Shown in pieces: positions 5,291-5,572 of a stretch of 5,572 bases of DNA. The translations under genes were made by a program, and so were the position numbers. Position 1 is the first letter of the stretch; each line of letters opens with the position of its first letter. The stretch covers positions 1-5,572 of the forward strand of contig VGPE01000193.1 of the NCBI GenBank assembly GCA_016875645.1, read 5' to 3'. The DNA comes from Chloroflexota bacterium. Its GTDB lineage: Bacteria; Chloroflexota; Limnocylindria; Limnocylindrales; CSP1-4. The notes beneath the pieces are model-generated. The model searched no databases and was not told where the DNA came from. It saw only the letters and a program-made list of their open reading frames with translations.

Positions 5291-5572
5291 GTGCCGCTCC
5301 CGACTCCGACTCCGCCGCCCATCGTCGAGCTCGCCGGGGTCGAGGTCCGGCGTGCGGGTCGAACGATCCTGGGCCCGCTCGATTGGACGATCCGCGCCGG
5401 GGAGCGCTGGGCGGTCATCGGCCCGAACGGCTCCGGCAAGACGACGCTCCTTCAGGTCCTGAGCACGTACCTGTGGCCGACCCGCGGCCGGGTCAGCGTG
5501 CTCGGCGAGGAGCTGGGCAGCGTCGATGCGCGCGAGCTGCGCCGCCGCGTGGGCTACGCGAGTTCAGCCCTG
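5291..5572 (+). CDS. ABC transporter ATP-binding protein, N-terminal part (runs off the right edge)
   Basis: 94 codons are visible and the frame is open to the last base. After a proline-rich start (residues 4-10, PTPTPPP) comes a typical nucleotide-binding domain opening: IVELAGVEVRRAGRTILG (11-28), then Walker A GPNGSGKTT (44-52), and GRVSVLGEELGSVDARELRR (66-85) leading to VGYASSAL. The Q-loop, ABC signature and Walker B lie beyond the edge. The LSTYLWPTRG and RVGYASSAL wording resembles stand-alone ATPases of the YlmA/ModF-like group, but substrate and partner cannot be told from this much sequence. The GTG at 5291 is chosen because it starts just before the first conserved strand; the next upstream in-frame candidate is a CTG at 5282. 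It is transcribed divergently from the dipeptidase-like gene across 68 bp. Confidence 0.88.
   Translation, partial: MPLPTPTPPPIVELAGVEVRRAGRTILGPLDWTIRAGERWAVIGPNGSGKTTLLQVLSTYLWPTRGRVSVLGEELGSVDARELRRRVGYASSAL

Overview
The window is very GC-rich bacterial chromosome, with strong G/C preference at third codon positions, three or four GTG starts and small intergenic gaps. The FtsZ sequence (N-terminal GVGGGGSNAVNRMI, RQGVQGISDIITVPGLINLDFADV, C-terminal EIPSFLRRK) looks most like a high-GC Chloroflexota lineage, with Actinomycetota as the alternative. This is judged by eye, not by a tree.

Layout: (1) bases 1-1032 hold the 3' part of a two-domain multicopper oxidase (MCO) with all four copper-ligand motifs, followed directly by a terminator-like stem-loop. 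(2) A regulatory gap of about 300 bp carries a TATACT -10 box, a foldable leader and a strong Shine-Dalgarno site. (3) A division-associated cluster follows on the + strand: ftsZ, yggS/ylmE (PLP-binding protein), yggT/ylmG (small membrane protein) and a yggU/DUF167 protein. It resembles the ylm region downstream of ftsZ in Gram-positives, but pgeF/ylmD and sepF/ylmF are missing from the interval. (4) A complete tRNA-Val(CAC) gene with an encoded CCA end has its likely -10 box across the yggU stop codon. (5) A peptidase M19 (membrane/renal dipeptidase-like) gene on the - strand converges on the tRNA with 5 nt between them. (6) Divergent from it, across 68 bp, an ABC transporter ATPase gene starts and runs off the right edge.

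FtsZ forms the cytokinetic ring. YggS is a PLP homeostasis protein, and YggT is a membrane protein repeatedly found in division clusters. The MCO, the dipeptidase and the ABC ATPase look like independent neighbours with no evident pathway link to division.

No wholly new system is evident. The points most worth following are the altered active-site signature of the M19 protein, the apparently leaderless GTG-start genes beside one classic SD-led gene, the reduced ylm cluster, and the tail-to-tail tRNA/dipeptidase arrangement with no visible terminator.
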